Of a stretch of 64,000 nucleotides of DNA, positions 37,837 to 45,300 are shown one piece after another (the stretch's first letter is position 1; every line of letters starts with the position of its first letter). The notes beneath the pieces were generated by a model. That model was not told the origin of the DNA and ran no database searches. It worked only from the letters and a program-made list of their open reading frames with translations. Position numbers and translations under genes: made by a program. This stretch comes from Glandiceps talaboti (lineage: Eukaryota > Hemichordata > Enteropneusta > Spengelidae): the NCBI RefSeq assembly GCF_964340395.1, contig NC_135555.1:19848947-19912946 (forward strand), given 5' to 3'.

Positions 37837-39820
37837 AAATGTACATGAAAAAAAATTAAACCATGGATTTTAATTATAAGGATAATAATATTAAGTGACA
37901 ACAAATCTGCCTTATTTTATCTTTGGTGCCAAAAATTTTTTATTTTAACTGTATGGATATATCCAAAATATTGACAGACTAAAATTTACCTTAAAATTTT
38001 ATATTCATGATTTAATTTGTAAACAGATGTGAATTATCTTTCAATCTATGCTATTTGCAATATCTTTTGAACATCATAAATTTGAGATATAATCGAAAAT
38101 AAAACCCTGAATGAGAGGGTTGATTACAGAACGACCATTTTGCATAACAACAAAAAGAAGTGGTTATCTAATTAATAAAATGCAATTGAGCTTTCAGGGT
38201 TATAATTACTTTTTTTTCAAATTTGTACATGAATTATGCAAAGCTTATGGTATATGAAAATTAATTAGAGTGAGTATCAGCTTATAATAATATACATGTA
38301 GCTAGAAAAAACAGACTTTAAAATTGGAAAACGTCACACAAAAAAACCCACCTGAATATGTTGCTTGTCATTGCTAAAAACAAAACTTGGATAGCAACAA
38401 AATGATTCTGTATTAGAGCTATATAAGCTGTGACTTTAATTTTCATTTTTTGCAAGTGTAAATATCAGTCCCAAATTCACTAGATTTCATTTATTTTTTT
38501 GTCATTATTATTTAAATCAACAAATAATTAACATTTTCACACAAAAATAATCACAAACTGCTAAGTTCCATTTCAAGATGTACATGTATGGTGCAATTTT
38601 ATACATGTATTTACAATTTTGAATTTCAGGTATGGAGCTAAATTTTCATTCATGATCTCAAAATATTGCATATGTTAAAATGTTTGGATGTACATGTATA
38701 CCGTACGTATATAAACTTTTCCCACTTAGTGATTACACATCGTTTTGTTGTTACAACTGCAAAATAATGTTGCCATAACAATGGAAATATTAAAAATATT
38801 AAAAATATAAAAATGTTTAACATTGTAAGGGAAAACTAAAAAAAAAGTATTTATTTTAATTCATCAAAGTTGAGCATTCTGTTGCTTTAATAGAAATACA
38901 TTTTTTTTTTAAATTAGTAAAAAATTTGACAATTTTTGGGGAATGTAGGAGCACAAACTAGTATGGTGCCTGTTTTCCCGCTGCAACTCAAATATGTGAT
39001 GAAACAAGGACCATCTCAATACACTTTTCCAAGAGTAATCATTGGAATCCAAATAAATGGAATTGTTTCCAATCAAATGAACATACTGATATCACCTAAC
39101 CTCCACGATATGAATCTGAACTTTGTGTAACTACGGGTGATCTGGTGTGTACGAGCAGAGCTCCCACTGAGAGCCATGCAATTCTCATAGCCTAACTACA
39201 AATGCTTGCTTCCTGTTTAGGAACCAATACCAAGGGGTGAGATAATCGCCAATATTGGGGGATGATTTTTTTAACGGTGACGCTACAATTCTGCCGAGAG
39301 TATTAAATCAAATCTTTTCAAGCCACCACTATTCACAATGAGCTTTTAAACCGAAATTACTCTACTCATTCAATTCCCAATACAGAGTGTGTACATTTCA
39401 CACGGGTACAAATTTCAATCGGGATTCCAAATCCTCGTCATATATACCCTAGTTGCGTAGCACTCCAATTTATCAAAGCATACTGTTGGCTGTTAGTTTT
39501 ATGATTTTTAGGAGGATTCAAATTTGAGTTTGAGATGAAATATTGTTCGCACATCGGGAAACACCCATTCTGCAGGCACGAAGAAGAAATCATACGATAT
39601 TTTTCTGTCAAAGCGATCGTTCTTCATGTTTTACGCTGGTCATTATTGGGAGATATACGAGGGGGCAATGAAGGTCAATGTTGTAACAGTAGGAGTCTGA
39701 ATCGCTTCGATTACTCTTTCTTGTATATGCCATTCTAATTAATTTTTTCATTATTACCTGTCACAGCAGATTCTTCACCGGCAATGTCTGAAATGTCATC
39801 GTGAAACACGTCACAGAAAA
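2534..39820 (-). CDS. TOX: TOX-family HMG-box transcriptional regulator, 5' end missing (overall gene)
   Basis: Joined exons, read downward: 39758-39820, 29541-29569, 21551-21649, 12264-12938, 10886-11122, 10140-10220, 8085-8339, 7299-7423, 2534-2594. They give 540 residues in one frame, ending in TAG. Seen in order: an N-terminal block with the TOX-family sequence [20 protein letters not shown] (residues 64-83), an LSTINQS...QLGL block (224-239), an acidic serine-rich stretch, a lysine-rich patch (about 305-315), one HMG box (about 316-388), a TOX3-like IPRNIAPKP segment (432-440), and a C-terminal Cys/His module (491-520) typical of TOX4-like proteins. Family knowledge: TOX proteins are nuclear, bind DNA through the HMG box, and regulate transcription and chromatin in development. 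The symbol is a family name; I cannot assign a paralogue. All splice junctions are GT-AG and the reading frame is kept across them. The initiator exon was not found. Confidence 0.95.
5783..5990. repeat. (CA)n / (TGTC)n / (TC)n / (CCCT)n microsatellite
   Basis: Consecutive simple-repeat tracts: CA to about 5822, TGTC-rich to about 5892, TC to about 5962, then CCCT units. Confidence 0.97.
6591..6645 (-). repeat. Dispersed repeat, copy 2
   Basis: Inverted, diverged relative of 954-1003, inside the last TOX intron. Length and ends are approximate. Confidence 0.6.
7299..7423 (-). CDS. TOX: TOX exon with C-terminal Cys/His module
   Basis: The acceptor is CATGTATACAG and the donor is AG followed by GTAAGCTG. 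The 125-nt exon starts in phase 0 and leaves two bases (AG) that join the last exon to make Arg. It encodes [17 protein letters not shown], then [19 protein letters not shown] and VVSHC. Cysteines at residues 491, 496, 511, 515 and 520 plus His 519 look like a small zinc-binding module; this follows the TOX4-type C-terminus (GCENP...[20 protein letters not shown]). Zinc binding is inferred from spacing only. The neighbouring 85-codon exon ends in phase 0, so the two join directly. Confidence 0.95.
7424..8084 (-). other. TOX intron (0.66 kb)
   Basis: Lies between the 85-codon exon and the Cys/His exon, GT-AG bounded, phase 0. No further exon is needed to keep frame and none is seen. Confidence 0.85.
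8085..8339 (-). CDS. TOX: TOX exon after the HMG box, 85 codons
   Basis: The acceptor follows a clean pyrimidine tract (CTTTCTTTTTATTTCAG) and the donor is ATG followed by GTAAGTTG; phase 0 at both ends. It begins [17 protein letters not shown], parallel to TOX3 AAAESAEAQTIRSVQ after [15 protein letters not shown] (residues 430-440) matches the family [10 protein letters not shown] or SLPRSIAPKP segment. The rest is Thr/Pro/Gln-rich and low in complexity (a run of TTATTTTT) and is probably disordered. Two degenerate copies of its first about 40 nt lie immediately upstream in the intron (see the repeat entry at 8421-8526). Confidence 0.95.
8421..8526 (-). repeat. Two degenerate copies of the 5' part of the 85-codon exon
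   Basis: The true exon start (8301-8339) has GCTTGATCAACTGCAG on the plus strand. Matching copies are at 8421-8460 (GCTTGATCAACTGTAG) and 8486-8526 (GCTTGATCAACTGCAG). On the minus strand they encode [12 protein letters not shown] and [12 protein letters not shown] beside the real [12 protein letters not shown]. Each is preceded by an AG acceptor (ACTGTAG, TTATCTAG). Copy 3 soon hits TGA and copy 2 hits a stop in a T-run; neither has a clear donor. Confidence 0.8.
9600..9990. repeat. Degenerate tandem repeat, about 150-180-bp unit
   Basis: TTGTTGCTATG recurs near 9600, 9782 and 9932. The last two copies continue with GGTCATGGTTGCTAAGTTC and then CATAAACTGCAAAACAG. Confidence 0.75.
10140..10220 (-). 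CDS. TOX: TOX exon with third helix of HMG box, 27 codons
   Basis: Exactly 81 nt, acceptor ACTTTTGTAG and donor GTATGTGATG, phase 0 at both ends. It encodes [20 protein letters not shown] followed by RASLVSK, the conserved C-terminal helix and tail of the TOX HMG box (vertebrates: [27 protein letters not shown]-like). This is the most secure small exon in the window. The boundary after LVSK matches the point where vertebrate TOX, TOX3 and TOX4 sequences diverge from one another. Confidence 0.98.
10221..10885 (-). other. TOX intron inside the HMG box (0.67 kb)
   Basis: GT-AG bounded, phase 0, splitting the HMG box between VEQKQ and VYKQK. It contains a three-unit tandem repeat at 10487-10600. 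Confidence 0.95.
10487..10600. repeat. Short tandem repeat, 37-38-bp unit, three copies
   Basis: GGAGTAGAGTTCATA / GGAGTAGTGTTCATA followed by GACACACCAACAATC; units start near 10491, 10528 and 10566. Confidence 0.85.
10886..11122 (-). CDS. TOX: TOX exon with basic patch and first part of HMG box, 79 codons
   Basis: The acceptor is ATAAACAG, after a (TA)n-rich tract rather than a normal pyrimidine tract. The donor is CAA followed by GTAAGTAGG. It encodes VVGTLKR..., then a lysine-rich nuclear-localisation-like patch ([11 protein letters not shown]), then the start of the HMG box: [18 protein letters not shown], followed by [20 protein letters not shown] and VASMWDSLG. This is almost identical to the vertebrate TOX HMG box. 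The exon ends at VEQKQ, phase 0, which is where the HMG box continues in the next exon. The box bends and binds DNA in a structure-dependent way in this family. Confidence 0.98.
11123..12263 (-). other. TOX intron (1.1 kb) largely filled by a MITE-like element
   Basis: Runs between ...TPLAQ and VVGTL, phase 0. A 350-bp inverted-repeat element (11232-11584) fills about a third of it. Confidence 0.9.
11232..11584. mobile_element. TTAA-flanked inverted-repeat MITE, family A copy 1
   Basis: The left end is TTAA then AGTGGCCATATGGATGAGG; the right end is CCTCATCCATATGGCCACT then TTAA. The inverted arms extend inward (GGATTGGGTATT, TGATAAAACAATTTTATCAT, TACTTGAAAAATCAATGTGA and their reverse complements), so most of the element folds on itself. 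No transposase. TTAA targets are used by piggyBac and Kolobok types; the superfamily is inferred. Confidence 0.85.
12264..12938 (-). CDS. TOX: TOX large N-terminal exon, 225 codons
   Basis: The acceptor is TTTGTTTTTAG and the donor is CAG followed by GTAAGATTTG; the exon is phase 0 at both ends. It opens with [20 protein letters not shown], a near-perfect TOX family signature. [15 protein letters not shown] stretch parallels the TOX3 QFPPQSLDLPSIT region. [15 protein letters not shown] (residues 224-238) matches the family block LTTINQSQLSAQLGL, and HSPSPPRS matches HSPSPPGS. The exon ends with the acidic serine-rich [14 protein letters not shown]. In vertebrates this region is the transactivating N-terminal half. 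It is Pro/Ser/Thr-rich and probably disordered. ATGs inside the exon are not the likely start, because conserved residues precede them. Confidence 0.96.
14500..15110. repeat. 43-bp minisatellite
   Basis: Unit GGAGTATTAAATGGGTACC followed by ATGTCTATTTTATCATCATC and TTAG. Clean starts at 14717 and 14760 give a 43-bp period. Some units carry a longer variant (TCCTCAATTGACATCTTTAA...), so there is a higher-order arrangement. Confidence 0.92.
17145..17212. repeat. (TACG)n then (TATG)n microsatellite
   Basis: Tetranucleotide tract whose units change from TACG/ACGT to TATG/ATGT partway, a pattern expected after CpG decay of one half. Confidence 0.95.
17345..17702. mobile_element. MITE family A copy 2
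   Basis: Same architecture as 11232-11584: the left end GGGGCCACATGGATGAGAAC, inner GAAAAATAAACGTGAAACAA, TTGTTATTGTATGTAAAATA, and a right end CCCAATCCTCATCTACATG...GACACT followed by TTAA. More diverged, with the left TTAA mutated. Confidence 0.8.
17938..18070. repeat. Tandem repeat, 52-55-bp unit, about 2.5 copies
   Basis: AAATGCATGCACAAAA followed by CGCTAAAATCC and TATATTTACGTT repeats three times, the last copy truncated. Confidence 0.85.
18171..18363. mobile_element. TIR element with TACTGTAAACC ends, copy 1
   Basis: Left end TACTGTAAACCTAGATACA, right end ATATCCAGGTTTACAGTA: inverted ends. An inner GAAAATTTGGTGATTTTACA is also shared with the copy at 34025-34245 on the opposite strand. 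No coding sequence. Confidence 0.75.
18901..19195. repeat. Direct tandem duplication, about 157-bp unit
   Basis: TTTTATTACTACACATTCTC, TTTACCTGAACTCTTACCAA and ACTACAATAT occur at 18901 and again near 19058, then GAAATGCATG(T/C)AAATCAT and (A/T)TTTGCATATA. ATTTGCAT/ATGCAAAT words continue to about 19520. Confidence 0.9.
21551..21649 (-). CDS. TOX: TOX exon, 33 codons (N-terminal region)
   Basis: The acceptor is TTGTTACAG and the donor is GTAACAAG. The exon is exactly 99 nt, phase 0 at both ends. It encodes residues 31-63, starting [16 protein letters not shown] and ending in Glu, which joins the next exon to read ...[14 protein letters not shown]. The Glu or Gln before TFHTPSLG is also present in vertebrate TOX3 and TOX4. 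The exon is polar and Asn/Gln-rich with no recognised fold; it belongs to the poorly conserved N-terminal part of the family. Confidence 0.85.
21830..22260. repeat. Degenerate repeats with TTCCCGCCAAA / GAATT(T/C)CTTGTTT words
   Basis: About four diverged units of roughly 110 bp: TTTTCCCGCCAAAAATTTG, GAACAGAATTATTTGTTTTT, GAACCGAATTTCTTGTTTC, GAACAGAATTTCTCGTTTC, TTTTCCCACCAACATTTTTG. Related words recur at about 39970 and 54418-54720. Confidence 0.65.
22837..23590. repeat. Large compound microsatellite (CA, TACA/TACG, GACA)
   Basis: (CA)n at about 22837-22893, ATGTAC-rich DNA, then TACA with TACG islands, ending in (GACA)n at about 23523-23580. Long open frames of Tyr-Ile-His-Thr or Cys-Val are repeat artefacts. 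Confidence 0.97.
25785..26006 (-). pseudogene. Coding-like relic of unknown family, frameshifted with stop codons
   Basis: One minus frame (about 26006 down to 25900) reads [14 protein letters not shown] then [18 protein letters not shown]. After a frame change it reads [12 protein letters not shown], a TAG at 25881-25883, then [20 protein letters not shown] and [11 protein letters not shown] ending at TAA (25785-25787). Composition and amino-acid pattern look much more like protein than the surrounding AT-rich intron. I do not recognise the family. Chance remains possible because no single frame is long. Confidence 0.35.
26607..26780. repeat. (AATC)n / (ACTC)n microsatellite
   Basis: Uninterrupted AATC units, a block of ACTC, then interrupted AATC/AGTC variants. 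Confidence 0.95.
26929..26970. repeat. (AAAC)n microsatellite
   Basis: About ten CAAA units with one G substitution. Confidence 0.95.
29541..29569 (-). CDS. TOX: Candidate TOX microexon, 29 nt
   Basis: The minus strand shows a strong polypyrimidine tract (TCTCCCTGCCGTTTTCTTTT) followed by an acceptor CAG. The exon is 29 nt: AG plus nine codons NPFYATDYE. The donor is GAA followed by GTATGT. The 3' phase (0) matches the next exon, which begins GGT GAA GAC. The peptide resembles the NAFFAASE stretch that precedes [11 protein letters not shown] in vertebrate TOX3. An in-frame TGA just upstream of the acceptor means the exon cannot extend much further. A neighbouring AG would give a 27-nt phase-0 version, but only the 29-nt form fits the 63-nt exon upstream. 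Confidence 0.6.
30150..30496 (+). pseudogene. Decayed open frames, possible SWIM/YqaJ-associated transposon-type protein
   Basis: The plus strand shows coding-like pieces in changing frames: [19 protein letters not shown]; then [20 protein letters not shown] followed by [10 protein letters not shown]; then [18 protein letters not shown] followed by [20 protein letters not shown] and KSDN. The last piece resembles the I..YL....(Y/W)T.E.LKAYKS pattern that I associate with SWIM/YqaJ-type proteins abundant in invertebrate genomes. The frame is broken by stops and by insertion of a foldback element at 30499. A similar open stretch ([19 protein letters not shown]) follows the insertion. Confidence 0.4.
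30499..30737. mobile_element. Foldback MITE, family B copy 1, with 10-bp target duplication
   Basis: The ends are AATCTGATTAAAATCCGATG and the reverse complement. Arms of about 110 bp (TTCATTGCTATTTTACCTTC, GGTACATGTTTACATTTTT) fold around a GATCGCCTCCTCTACGATC loop. AACAGCTTCC is repeated at 30489-30498 and 30739-30748, a 10-bp direct duplication. A 9-10-bp duplication suggests a Mutator-like type; this is inference. Confidence 0.88.
31154..31373. mobile_element. Foldback MITE, family B copy 2
   Basis: Same ends and arms as copy 1 (ATCTGATTAAAATCCGATGT ... CTACATCGGATTTTAATCAG). An imperfect flanking repeat, TTATACC versus TTATACA, lies a few bases outside the ends. Confidence 0.85.
32140..32840. 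repeat. Degenerate tandem tract of AGTTGCTATGGTAATT-like units
   Basis: Units such as CAGTTGCTATGGTAGTTAAT, TTAGTTGCTATGGCAATTAT, TATGCTATGGTAATTACC and TCAGTTGCTACTGTATTTAT recur every 30-60 bp. No ORF of interest. Confidence 0.7.
34025..34245. mobile_element. TIR element with TACTGTAAACC ends, copy 2
   Basis: Left arm AAACCTGGAAATTTTCGCTG, right arm AACAATATCTAGGTTTACAG then TA. The left end is weaker, so its exact start is uncertain. Confidence 0.6.
37280..37548. mobile_element. 269-bp TIR element with 5-bp target duplication
   Basis: Left end CAGGGGTGAACAAATC, right end GATTTGTTCACCCCTG: perfect 16-bp inverted repeats. The next bases, CACTGGTCC and inner GGACCACCAG, are also partly inverted. 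ATGTA flanks both sides (37275-37279 and 37549-37553). No transposase. CAGGG-type ends recall hAT elements, but hAT duplications are normally 8 bp, so the superfamily is left open. Confidence 0.88.
37719..37878. mobile_element. 160-bp palindrome with a (TA)n core
   Basis: Arms TATAATTAAAATCCATGG then TTTAATTTTTTTTCATGTAC, and their near-exact reverse complement on the right, surround a (TA)n tract (about 37762-37834). It could be a foldback MITE whose centre became a microsatellite. Confidence 0.85.
39758..39820 (-). CDS. TOX: Candidate upstream TOX exon, 63 nt
   Basis: On the minus strand this segment is bounded by an acceptor ending AATACAG and a donor GTAATAATG. Read with two leading bases it encodes [20 protein letters not shown] plus one trailing G. 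It is acidic and looks coding, unlike its AT-rich surroundings. The trailing G joins the leading AG of the 29-nt exon at 29541-29569 to make a Glu codon, so the phases agree. Against it: the polypyrimidine tract is weak, I recognise no clear homology to vertebrate TOX N-termini, and no upstream partner exon was found. At 63 nt with the same phase on both sides it could be a cassette exon. Confidence 0.45.
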
Positions 39821-41370
39821 CTGTATTAAACTTTAGACCCTTAGTTCATAAATATTACAAATTGAATAAGTGTACAGGATATTAGCCATGTATTCACAGC
39901 TTTCTGGTCAAATAAGTGTTTCTACATGGTGACTCTTCAATTTACGACATGGATTTTATCATGTTTTGTTTTCCCGCCAAAATGAGTATCAAAAAACTTC
40001 TGGTAAATCTAAACTTTCTGTCATGTTGCTAACTTAGTTTAGATTAAAATGGATTTGTTGCGATTGCTTATTACGTATTTTGATAGCAAATTTCTGTAAA
40101 GTAACAGGATGATAAGATATAAGTTTACTTAAATAAATAGAATTTTGTGTAAATGTCTGCTACTTTCAGGTCTGTTACACGGATATGTTTCCTGAGTGTC
40201 GTGTCGTACTTCTGCTTGCGAAGTAAAGCTTCAAGAAATCAAAACACTTGTTTCGTGTGAAATTAATATCGCTGAGTAAATTCATGAAAAGTGAGGTTTA
40301 AATACAAGCCCCTGCAGAGTAAATGACAAACAGTATAGGAAGCCTTTCGTACACACATACACAAAAAAAGTCTGTAAGAATTCAATGTCGGCTTTTCAAA
40401 AACGTTGTTGCAAACACACACTGGTTTCCATACTGTGAAAATTAGCAGTGCACTTTGACATTATTCGATGGAATCTACTCTGAAACAGGTTTTTGTAGCC
40501 AATCTTTTTAGTGGGAATAGCAAGCCATAAAAGTAATGGGTGAAAGTAGCGAGAAATGATGTTTTATATAAACCATCCATTAGGACAAGGGCAGCTGTAA
40601 CACCTGTGAGATAAATAAAGAAATAGTGGAGAGAGTTCTTTTGCTTTTCACAATTCACACTTTTCAGCCAAGTGTTTTTCTTAAGAGAAAAATCAACTAC
40701 ATTATTTCTTTGGTGGCTATTATTTTCGTTTTCAAATTGATTTTCACAAAATTAGTCTTTGTCGACGGCTCTAATGAATCAAGAGTGGTTTCGATAATAA
40801 TACAAAATAAAAAGTGAAAAAACTGCCACATTGTGGTTTGTTTTTGGAGTACTAATCTGTTATTTTTTGAGATTTAACAAAATAGTCTTTGATGATCTCT
40901 GAATTTGATATTCCCATTCTTTGGATGTAATTAATTTGAAAACATAATCCAAATTTGAAAATTAATATCTAATCTCAAAATCACATTATTACTTTTACTG
41001 GCCACATTTTAGCAATTTTGGAAATTATAAAAAATAGAATGGGCTAAAAAAAAAAAAAAAAAGGTAAAAAACAGAAAAATGCATCAAAAATGGGAAAATT
41101 CTGTTTAAAAATGAAAATAAAATCTACAAAATTATGAAAATTTAGACATTCACAAAATTTCAAAAACCTAGTTCAAATATTATGGGATATTGATAGTCTC
41201 CAACGCCTGCTTAGAAAATGCAAAACATATCAATTTACCAAAAAATTGGCATAATCTGTAAACAAATAAACTAGAGGTAATACAATCTAGCTTTAATTTT
41301 TCATTGTATATTTTGAGGACATCATTTCCTATGGCCTTCTACATTTTCAAAGGATTCATCTCAGGACTTC

Positions 41371-41504
41371 CAGTGTTTTTGCTAAGGGGTTTCCCATGTC
41401 ATTTTACCTGGGTTCCCAAACAAAATTATCCATAGACTCTACGGGGGAAACCCCTCTTTCCGTGTCTGTTACCGGGGGTTCCCCAACCATAGCAAAAACC
41501 ACTG
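41371..41504. mobile_element. 134-bp TIR element with 5-bp target duplication
   Basis: Left end CAGTGTTTTTGCTAAGGGG, right end AACCATAGCAAAAACCACTG; ACTTC flanks both ends. Inner GGGTTTCCC and GGGGTTCCCC pieces are G/C-rich. A fragment with related words (GGGGTTCCCCACC, TTAGCAAAAATA) is near 55550-55670. Confidence 0.8.
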
Positions 41505-41754
41505 ACTTCACTAGATTATTTTTGTGTAGTTTTTATAATCAACTAAATATCCAAAGAATGTGTCAAAGTCTAGCAGAATCAAAATCAAAACACATATCTC
41601 TCAGTAAATAGAAAAATAGGAATTTTTTTTTTTTTTTTTTTCATGTTTTTAGTATTTTCACAACTCGTCTTATAAGTTGTGAGTATACTTTACATTTATA
41701 CGAAATTTTTGGGGGGCAATTACTAGTATGAAAACATTTTAGTCGTTCTCTAAA

Positions 41755-42305
41755 TTAGAATTTGTCCTGGGGTGGTTTTCATAAAATTTTATGATCTTCA
41801 CTCACAATAGACTTTGTACCCAATCAGCTGGTTGTACAATGGAAAAAAATAAATTTTCACAAAAGTCGAAATAAAATTTCACAACACCTTCACAAGGGCA
41901 TATTTTAAGAAATTTGTAGGTCCAATTATCAAGAGACAGATTTTTCTTATAAAAAAAAAAGAGTTTTTTTTTTTTCAAAATCTAAATTTTCTTAGGGTGA
42001 TTTTCACAAAATTTAATGATAGCTCACTGAATTCAATAGTGACATTGTACCCTGTACATGATTTTGAACCCCCACCCCCCCCCCCAAAAAAAAAAAATGA
42101 AAGAAAAAAAAATTCACACGCACAAAAATATTTTATATCAAAAACACCTTTACAAGAATACAATGCACATTTTAAAGACATTTTTTACGACACAAATCAT
42201 CAAGCGAGATATTTTTTTTTCTTTTCAAAATGTGAATTTGTCCTGAGGTGATTTTTGTAAAATTTTATGATAGTTCACTCGGCAGTGACATTCTGCTCAA
42301 TTATA
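41755..42305. repeat. Degenerate tandem repeat, about 230-250-bp unit
   Basis: TTTGTCCTGGGGTGGTTTTC, TTTTCTTAGGGTGATTTTCA and TTTGTCCTGAGGTGATTTTT head three units near 41761, 41990 and 42237, each followed by (T)AAAATTTTATGAT and TTCACTC. Confidence 0.8.
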
Positions 42306-45300
42306 TTATATACAGTTATAACTTCTATTGATATTACTATCCATATGGCAACACATCAACAATTACTGACCTCTTGACAGTCAGATCATTTACAAAACAT
42401 GTTAAACAATGGTCTATGCATAAAATGAATACCATATTCCAATTCCTATAAATATCGTTCCAGGATAAATATGACGATCGGAGGAAAATTGAGTCAATTT
42501 ATTTTTAACCGGCATGATGTTTCTATCCTTTAGCATACTTTTCATGAGATGAGGTGGATAATAATCCAGTCAAAATTAATAAGTCGACTCTCCTAATTCA
42601 GTAATTTTATATTCCAAGGTGATCTATCATGCATTACCTTGGTAATTTAGTGTACTCATAAACTCACCGATGGAAATGAATTTGCGATATCGACTTTGAA
42701 ACAATAATGTTGAATACACTCACTGGCACTGATGCTATAACTATATACAAGCCCTACTTACGTACACACGGAGTGAACACACTCGTAAAAATAAATGTTA
42801 CAACTGCTACAAAAACATCATTTGAGATTTAAAACTGAGAATCCCTATGTCTTTCTAAGCCCCCCCTTTTTTTATAACACTAACGAAATCCGTATTTGAT
42901 GATAATTACACATGCCAAAATAGGTCCATATGGGGAGAGATCTCTAGGCCACACAATTACAACTAGGGGAATACATTTGCCGGTAGGCTTTGGGTACCAG
43001 TACTATCGAGCAAACATCTAACAAAGATATATATTACCGGGAAAACACTGCGTTATAATTAGAGAGTATCGCTGTACAAGTGCTGAGTATATGAACTGAA
43101 CACACTGTATACAATGAAACTTTAGTGTACAACAGCCTCACACACAGAGCACATCAACTGCATGAACAGAAAGGCAGACACAATAAAGCTTATTTAGAAA
43201 ATAAATTCAACCTACCAGGAACGTTAAAATGCCCATTCAGAATAACTTGTTGTGCAAATTTAAATCCTAGTGTATATCGATGTATCAATGGTTTAGGTGG
43301 ATTCACACTCACGCCAATTCATATTGTGAGTGCACTACAGCACACACAAACACTAACATGTGGGTCATGAATATGCAAATAAGCAGATGGTCATGGTTGG
43401 TTGATTGAGGTCATGTGACAGAAGTGATTGACTTCCATACAGTTATGTAAATGAGGCATCAAAAGGGAAGCCCATGGATTGCACCATTCTGTTGTGGGGT
43501 TTTGCAGGGCTTCAAAGGCAGTGTTTTGTATTAAAAAAGTACAATGTTTGAAGTAGGACTCTTTGAACTGAATTAGGTGTGAACAGTTGTGATAATGCAA
43601 ATGCTCATTTATACTATAGAACTGTCAAAAATCAAACACAAACATGTCAATTCACAGTAGTTCAAAGGAGTGTTGTAATCTAAGTATAACTAGATGTCGG
43701 CTTCGTCACAGTTTCATTGCCTGCAAAGGAGGAAAACACACCACATTCACAGGATAAATTCCCTTTTTTTTTATTGAAGAGTGCACATGCTACACGTATT
43801 TACTCAATGTTAGTCTAAGAATAAAAATAATACAAAAATAATTCCCTAATGAAATCTTTTCCTTCAGAGTAAAAACCTCATTTGATTAGCAAATGCCAAA
43901 CAAAAAGCTGACACAGAAATTACATGGCGCGCACCACAATTACAACGCCTTCCCTTAGGGCGTCACACCAATAAGAAGGGGGTTAAACAAAGCTATACTC
44001 AGGTGTTGGAAGGTTACTTTATTGTCGGGGATTGAAAAAAAAAAATCTTTAATTCATTTAGATAAATCTATGCATGAAAATCAATCGCTTTCAATTTTCA
44101 ATTGCACATAAGTTTTAGAGAGTTAAGGAGACAAAACAGTTGTGTCGTGATAATTTTTCAAAATCTTTTTCTCATTTGGTTAATTTCTGGTAAAATATAA
44201 AATGCAAACACCATGTCAATAAAACTAACTTGTGTGAATTTGCCAATTGTGTCAAAATATAAGGAGTAAATAATTAAGTTTTATTTTTCTCTTCGCAGTC
44301 AGTGCTGGGAGTTCGTAACTATTTTTCTCTTTCACGCAATTTTTATCATTTCCATACAATAAACAGAAAATAAGTTAAATCGCCCTAGTCTCATGAATTC
44401 CACCACAAATAAATGTAGCAATGCACTAAAAGTAACAAAAAAAATTCCAAAAATATAAAACTATTCATAAGTGCAACAAAACATACTGTTTCTGTCGGTT
44501 ACCCATAAAGTGAAATTCAGATGTTTGGATTCTCAACTTTGCACAGGAAAATATGCGTGCCATGAATCAGCTGCAGCTGCAATGAGAGAGTATGACCACT
44601 TCAAAAGGAATTGCAGTAGATTTTAAATAAAAGATGTGTATTAATGAAACGCTAATGAAAAGAATGAAATCGACAAAATGAAAGAGAGAGTTATTTTCAA
44701 ATTTTCAAATACGTGTGAAATTATCACCTGTGGGATCCACATTAGATGTCGTATTTTGTTTACAGAATTGTTGTCATCGGTAACGAGCTCACCATATGTT
44801 GTTCACAGGATATTGCCGTGACAACGACACAAACAGTCCAATTACACAAGCTGAGTTTACGAGTTTATTGGAACGCTGTCCTCTGGGTTCACATACTGAG
44901 ATAGTGTGTTTTTTATAAGTTTCATGAAAAATATTGTCACTACTGAAAGAAAATAATCCAGAGAATAAAATAAAATACTGGCATTTGAATGACTCTATTA
45001 TTTACTTTCATGAAAAAAATATAAATAACTTAAAGGAAAAGTTAACAAAAAAGAATATTGTATGCCTACTTTTTCTATTTATTTTTTAAAAAAAAATAAA
45101 GTTGTTTTCAAATTGTTCAAATGTTGTGAAATATGATATGAATTTCTGTAGATTCTTCTATGGATTTCATTTTCCCCCCTCAAATCTTGTGACGTACCCC
45201 GATGTGTTTTCTTATTGCCATGGTGATGAAAAATAACGACTATGACCCACAATTTGTGAAATTAATTATAATGTGACAAAGTACATGTGATTGGAGTTTA

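Larger units (their letters stand above)
29570..39757 (-). other. TOX intron (10.2 kb), inferred
   Basis: Depends on the two small upstream exons. It carries the nested element region at 30032-31874, a degenerate GTTGCTA-rich tract (32140-32840), the second TACTGTAAACC element, a 269-bp TIR element and a (TA)n-cored palindrome. The rest is AT-rich without supported features. Confidence 0.5.

Noticed and set aside
40461-40658. Minus ORF with an acceptor-like TTATCTCACAG and GVTAALVLMDGLYKTSF, considered as the TOX first exon
   Set aside because: No donor in a fitting phase and no TOX similarity; hydrophobic, chance-like.
43690-43735. Excellent acceptor-like tract (TTTTCCTCCTTTGCAG) on the minus strand
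   Set aside because: The following sequence soon meets stops and has no donor, so no exon could be built.
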